The notes below the pieces were generated by a model that saw only the letters and a list, made by a program, of their open reading frames with translations, was not told the origin of the DNA and made no database searches. Shown here piece after piece: positions 44,607-47,847 of a DNA stretch of 47,847 nt. The stretch is taken from assembly GCA_913041135.1 (NCBI GenBank), contig CAJWIF010000006.1, forward strand, positions 1 through 47,847, read 5' to 3'. This stretch comes from an uncultured Flavobacteriales bacterium (lineage in GTDB: Bacteria > Bacteroidota > Bacteroidia > Flavobacteriales_D > Sanyastnellaceae). The first letter of the stretch is position 1. Each line of letters begins with the position of its first letter. The position numbers were made by a program, and so were the translations under genes.

Positions 44607-45326
44607 ATGTCACAGGAGGGAAAACCTACGAATCAGAACGTCCAAAGCGACAAAGCGATGCTGTCAAAACAGGCGGGTCAGGAACATGATACTGCTTCTG
44701 CTATGTCAAAAGTCAACCAACAGCCTGCTGATGCCACAGATCGCGAACTTGGCCAAAACGCGATGAACAAGCAAAGAGCATCCACCCGCCTCGACCTGTT
44801 TGACAACTCGGATTTCCACCCCGGCAATGTGGTGAAGCGTCTGCTATGGATTTGCTTTTCCGGACTCTTCTTCCAAACCTGGATTCCATGGCCGTCGAAA
44901 TTGAAATCCACCCTCCTCCGCAGCTTCGGCGCACGAATCGGCAAGGGCTTGGTCATCAAACCTCGGGTGACTATTAAATATCCCTGGAAGTTGCGCATCG
45001 GCGATCATGCTTGGATTGGGGAGAACGTTTGGATCGACAACCTCGCAGAAGTTACCGTCGGTAGTCACGTCTGTATTTCTCAGGGTGCTCTGTTGCTCTG
45101 CGGGAATCACAACTTCAAAACACCCACTTTCGACCTCATCACACATCCAATTACCTTGGAAGATGGAGTTTGGATTGGGGCCAAATCCGCCATCGCACCG
45201 GGTGTCACTTGCGGTTCCCACAGTGTCCTCGCCCTGGGCAGTGTCGCAACGAAAGACCTCGAAGCCTGGACCGTTTATCAAGGCAATCCGGCCACCGCGA
45301 AAAAACCTCGACCGACGAACTCATGA
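44607..45326 (+). CDS. WcaF-like hexapeptide-repeat acyltransferase
   Basis: Left-handed beta-helix O-acetyltransferase, probably using acetyl-CoA to modify a surface glycan sugar. The ATG at 44607 gives 239 aa. The first about 55 residues are a hydrophilic, Gln/Asn/Lys-rich extension with no family similarity. Typical WcaF proteins begin near the STRLDLFDNS segment, so an internal ATG at 44763 (187 aa) is a serious alternative start. The core has KPRVTIKYPW, WIGENVWIDN, the catalytic-type His in GNHNF and a C-terminal VYQGNPA. It lies between two paralogous ABC exporters. Confidence 0.85.
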   Translation: MSQEGKPTNQNVQSDKAMLSKQAGQEHDTASAMSKVNQQPADATDRELGQNAMNKQRASTRLDLFDNSDFHPGNVVKRLLWICFSGLFFQTWIPWPSKLKSTLLRSFGARIGKGLVIKPRVTIKYPWKLRIGDHAWIGENVWIDNLAEVTVGSHVCISQGALLLCGNHNFKTPTFDLITHPITLEDGVWIGAKSAIAPGVTCGSHSVLALGSVATKDLEAWTVYQGNPATAKKPRPTNS

Positions 45327-45383
45327 CCGCCCATAACCCCAATGGTATGGATCGCTTTCCAATGAACACATAACGTTAACCAC

Positions 45384-47162
45384 GTGGCCTCCAACTCCGA
45401 TTCCATACTGTCCATCGTCAAGCGGGTTCACCGGCTGCTCAATCCTCGTGAGCGCAAACGCTCGGTGTTCCTCCTGCTAAGCATCTTTGCGAACAGCATC
45501 GTGGAAATCCTCGGCCTCGCTATCATCGTTCCGGTCATTGGCCTCGTCGTTCAGCCTGAAACCATTCAGACGAACGCCACCCTTCTCACCGCATTCAATG
45601 CAGCCTCCACCATCGGCATCGATACCCCTTCCCGCTTCCTGATTGCCTTGTGTTCCCTGATGATCGGCGCGTTTCTATTCAAGGCATTCTTCGGTCTTGC
45701 GGTCAACCTCTTCCAGACCCGTTTCTCCTTTACGGTTGCGCATCGCTTGTCCGGCCAAATGTGGTCCCACCACTTCTCCCAATCCCTCGAGCGCATGCGC
45801 TCCGCCGACTCAGGACGCATCCTTTCTGAAATCAATATGTGGCCCATCCTGTTCGCCAATGTCTTTATGGTTGGCGGTCTCCTCATTCTCACGGAAATAA
45901 CTGTGATCGCTCTCATTGCCACAGGCCTGCTCTTTTACAACCCACTCGTTTTTGTCAGTATCGCAGGACTTCTGACCATCGGAGCCGTCATCATTCGCAA
46001 AGTCACAAAACGACGCCTCGGCGTCTATAGCGACATCCGTAAGCGGATTGAACCCCACACAAACACCCTCATCACAAACGCCATTCGTGGTTTTTTGGAG
46101 ATCATCACCTTCGGCGCTTCTGACGCTGTGCGCGATGCCTACCTCAAGGATCGCTGGACCATCTTTCGCATTCAGAGTAACACGGGCGTCCTCAACCTCG
46201 CTCCCGCAAAACTCTACGAAGTTCTGGCAGTCATCGCCGTTGCTGGTTCCATCATCATTGCCCTGCTCCAAGGCACACCTGAAGCGGGTTTTTTGCAACT
46301 CCTCACCTTAATGGCCATTAGCGCCTACCGCATCATGCCCTCGATGAGCAGACTCAATAGCGTTGTCATCAACATGAGGTCGCAACGGTACGTTCTGGAA
46401 ACCATGGAAGTGGGAACGCAAATGCATGCCCGTCATTCTCCATCCAACCTTTCCGCTAAAGATGTTCAAAACCGCAACATTGACATCCGTCTCAATGACA
46501 TTACGTTGTCCTACGAAGCCCTTCAAGTGCCGGTGATAGAACAACTCCAACACACTTTCTCAGCAGGCAAATTGCACGGCATCGTCGGGCCATCTGGATC
46601 GGGAAAAAGCACCCTGATCAGCTCCTTGCTTGGCTTGCACAAGGCAGAAAGCGGACAGGTACAAGTGCTCGCAGACCACGAAGACGCTCAAGCTATCGGA
46701 ACCGACATTGACCTGCAAAGTTGGATCCTAAACGTCGGGTACCTCAGCCAGCAGCCATTCTTATTTGCAGGAACAGTGCGAGATAACCTCACCTTACGGG
46801 TCCCTGGCGCCACCATCAAAGAAGCCCTTGTGGGTCGATTGATTCAACAACTGAGCCTCGAAGAATGCCTGGGCACGCACCCCTTGGACTTTCAACTCCA
46901 AGAAGGAGGAAGCAACCTGAGCGGCGGTCAGCAGCAGCGCCTTGCACTGCTTCGGGCCTTGCAAGTGCAGCGTCCCGTTCTCATCCTCGACGAGGCCACC
47001 AGTGCCCTTGATCACACGTTGCGCGATGTCGTGTTCGATTTGCTCCGCGAACGCGCCGATGCAGGGTGCAATGTGATCCTCGTAACGCATGACACCGCGC
47101 TGGCAGAAAGGTGCGATGATGTATTGGATTTGGGAGCGTCTATAAAAGCCATTCCATCGTGA
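45384..47162 (+). CDS. ABC transporter, fused permease and ATPase (PglK/MsbA-like flippase), copy 2
   Basis: Paralogue of the exporter at 42770, 592 aa from a GTG at 45384; no ATG fits the N-terminus better. Six hydrophobic segments precede an ATPase domain with Walker A GPSGSGKST at K408, the same residue number as copy 1. The signature LSGGQQQR, Walker B VLILDEAT and H-loop THDT follow. The two copies agree strongly in both halves, so they arose by duplication around the acyltransferase gene. They may form a heterodimer or handle different glycans. The stop overlaps the next gene by 4 nt (GTGA). Confidence 0.9.
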   Translation: MASNSDSILSIVKRVHRLLNPRERKRSVFLLLSIFANSIVEILGLAIIVPVIGLVVQPETIQTNATLLTAFNAASTIGIDTPSRFLIALCSLMIGAFLFKAFFGLAVNLFQTRFSFTVAHRLSGQMWSHHFSQSLERMRSADSGRILSEINMWPILFANVFMVGGLLILTEITVIALIATGLLFYNPLVFVSIAGLLTIGAVIIRKVTKRRLGVYSDIRKRIEPHTNTLITNAIRGFLEIITFGASDAVRDAYLKDRWTIFRIQSNTGVLNLAPAKLYEVLAVIAVAGSIIIALLQGTPEAGFLQLLTLMAISAYRIMPSMSRLNSVVINMRSQRYVLETMEVGTQMHARHSPSNLSAKDVQNRNIDIRLNDITLSYEALQVPVIEQLQHTFSAGKLHGIVGPSGSGKSTLISSLLGLHKAESGQVQVLADHEDAQAIGTDIDLQSWILNVGYLSQQPFLFAGTVRDNLTLRVPGATIKEALVGRLIQQLSLEECLGTHPLDFQLQEGGSNLSGGQQQRLALLRALQVQRPVLILDEATSALDHTLRDVVFDLLRERADAGCNVILVTHDTALAERCDDVLDLGASIKAIPS

Positions 47163-47847
47163 GTCAAACCGGGCATCGCATCGTTTTCCTTTACTCTGAG
47201 CTTGCCGGGTACTTCCTTGCCTGCGCAGAAGCCTTGGGGAATCACCCCGGTATTGATTCAGTGGATGTCGTGCACTGGCCACTCCATCCTGAAGCGCCTT
47301 TTCAATTCGCTTCGACTGCGCAATACACGCTTCATCCAAAGAAGGACTACGACCGTGATGAACTGAAAAACCTTTTGGTCCAAATCAACCCCACGGCCAT
47401 TGTCTGTTCCGGTTGGATGGATGCCGACTACAACGCCATGGCCAAGGCATATTGCCGCCAAATCCCAGTGGTGCTCACACTCGACAACTGGTGGACAGGC
47501 AGTTTGAAGCAATGGCTAGCAGTTCTCACCTCGCCATTCTTCATCCACCGGCATTTCAACCGAGCATGGGTGCCGGGTGCTCCTCAACAGCCCTTTGCCG
47601 AGAAACTCGGTTTCCAGGGTCAAAAACTTGCAACAGGATTTTACTGTGCAGACCCAAGACCGTTTGAAAAAATCCATGAAATTCGGAAGAATCGCCAACC
47701 GTCGAAAAAGCTGCTGTATATCGGCCGGTACCTCGACGTAAAAGGGATTCGGGAATTGTGGACCACATTTGAACGACTCTCTGATGATTTTCCAGAATGG
47801 GAACTGCACTGCATCGGAACAGGAGGCCTTTGGGACAAACGCGCGAT
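47159..47847 (+). CDS. GT-B glycosyltransferase (family 4-like), 3' truncated by the window
   Basis: Frame open from a GTG at 47159 to the window end, about 229 residues visible. The GTG overlaps the preceding stop as GTGA. The N-terminal half forms a Rossmann-like domain starting RIVFLYSELAGYF, with CSGWMD and TLDNWW segments. The C-terminal half begins with LLYIGRYLDVKGI, the usual opening of the GT4 donor-binding domain, followed by WELHCIGTGG. The donor-binding EX7E region would lie beyond the window. It fits a surface-glycan locus with the ABC exporters and acyltransferase. Confidence 0.8.
   Translation, partial: MSQTGHRIVFLYSELAGYFLACAEALGNHPGIDSVDVVHWPLHPEAPFQFASTAQYTLHPKKDYDRDELKNLLVQINPTAIVCSGWMDADYNAMAKAYCRQIPVVLTLDNWWTGSLKQWLAVLTSPFFIHRHFNRAWVPGAPQQPFAEKLGFQGQKLATGFYCADPRPFEKIHEIRKNRQPSKKLLYIGRYLDVKGIRELWTTFERLSDDFPEWELHCIGTGGLWDKRA

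Overview
The window is about 48 kb of a Bacteroidota chromosome. It is most likely a marine-type member of Flavobacteriales (Cryomorphaceae/Schleiferiaceae-like), but this assignment is inferred from protein style and not from a marker gene. Supporting signs are the Bacteroidota-type mraY with a large insertion, an ftsI with a C-terminal PASTA domain, a CHU_C (gliding-motility-type) C-terminal domain, TAnnTTTG-like -7 boxes, almost no Shine-Dalgarno sites, and secreted proteins with GCT...DDGSC cysteine modules. Base composition looks balanced. I saw no tRNA, rRNA, CRISPR array, insertion sequence or prophage.

Region 1 (1-14161, + strand) is a dense division and cell-wall (dcw) operon: ftsI (5' truncated by the window), murE, mraY, murD, ftsW, murG, murC, ftsQ, ftsA, ftsZ and a yqeY-like gene, with several 1-11 nt overlaps. 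Together these make the UDP-MurNAc-pentapeptide, lipid I and lipid II, the septal polymerase/transpeptidase pair and the FtsA/FtsZ ring.

Region 2 (14277-18234) holds single genes: a YceI-like lipoprotein, an odd fusion of a small N-terminal domain with an outer-membrane-like domain, a nitroreductase and a secreted M28 peptidase.

Region 3 (18244-28796, - strand) is the most unusual part. Three paralogous FG-GAP/VCBS plus ASPIC/UnbV proteins and a 1557-residue cysteine-module protein all end in the same short dockerin-like (EF-hand-type) segment bracketed by cysteines. Two of the FG-GAP transcription units share a conserved upstream element. A fifth copy of the terminal module survives as an apparent remnant far away, at 39023-39142. 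I propose that this module is a lineage-specific terminal tag on exported proteins.

Region 4 (29156-36014) has a small conserved Bacteroidota protein, a Wzz/BY-kinase polysaccharide co-polymerase with a hexanucleotide-repeat tyrosine tail, a CHU_C-type secreted protein and guaB.

Region 5 (36054-42757) is a periplasmic foldase group: a double-parvulin PPIase, a SurA-like lipoprotein and SurA, followed by a family 2 glycosyltransferase and a MoxR ATPase.

Region 6 (42770-47847) is the start of a surface-glycan locus: two paralogous ABC flippase-type exporters flanking a WcaF-like acyltransferase, then a GT-B glycosyltransferase cut by the window end.
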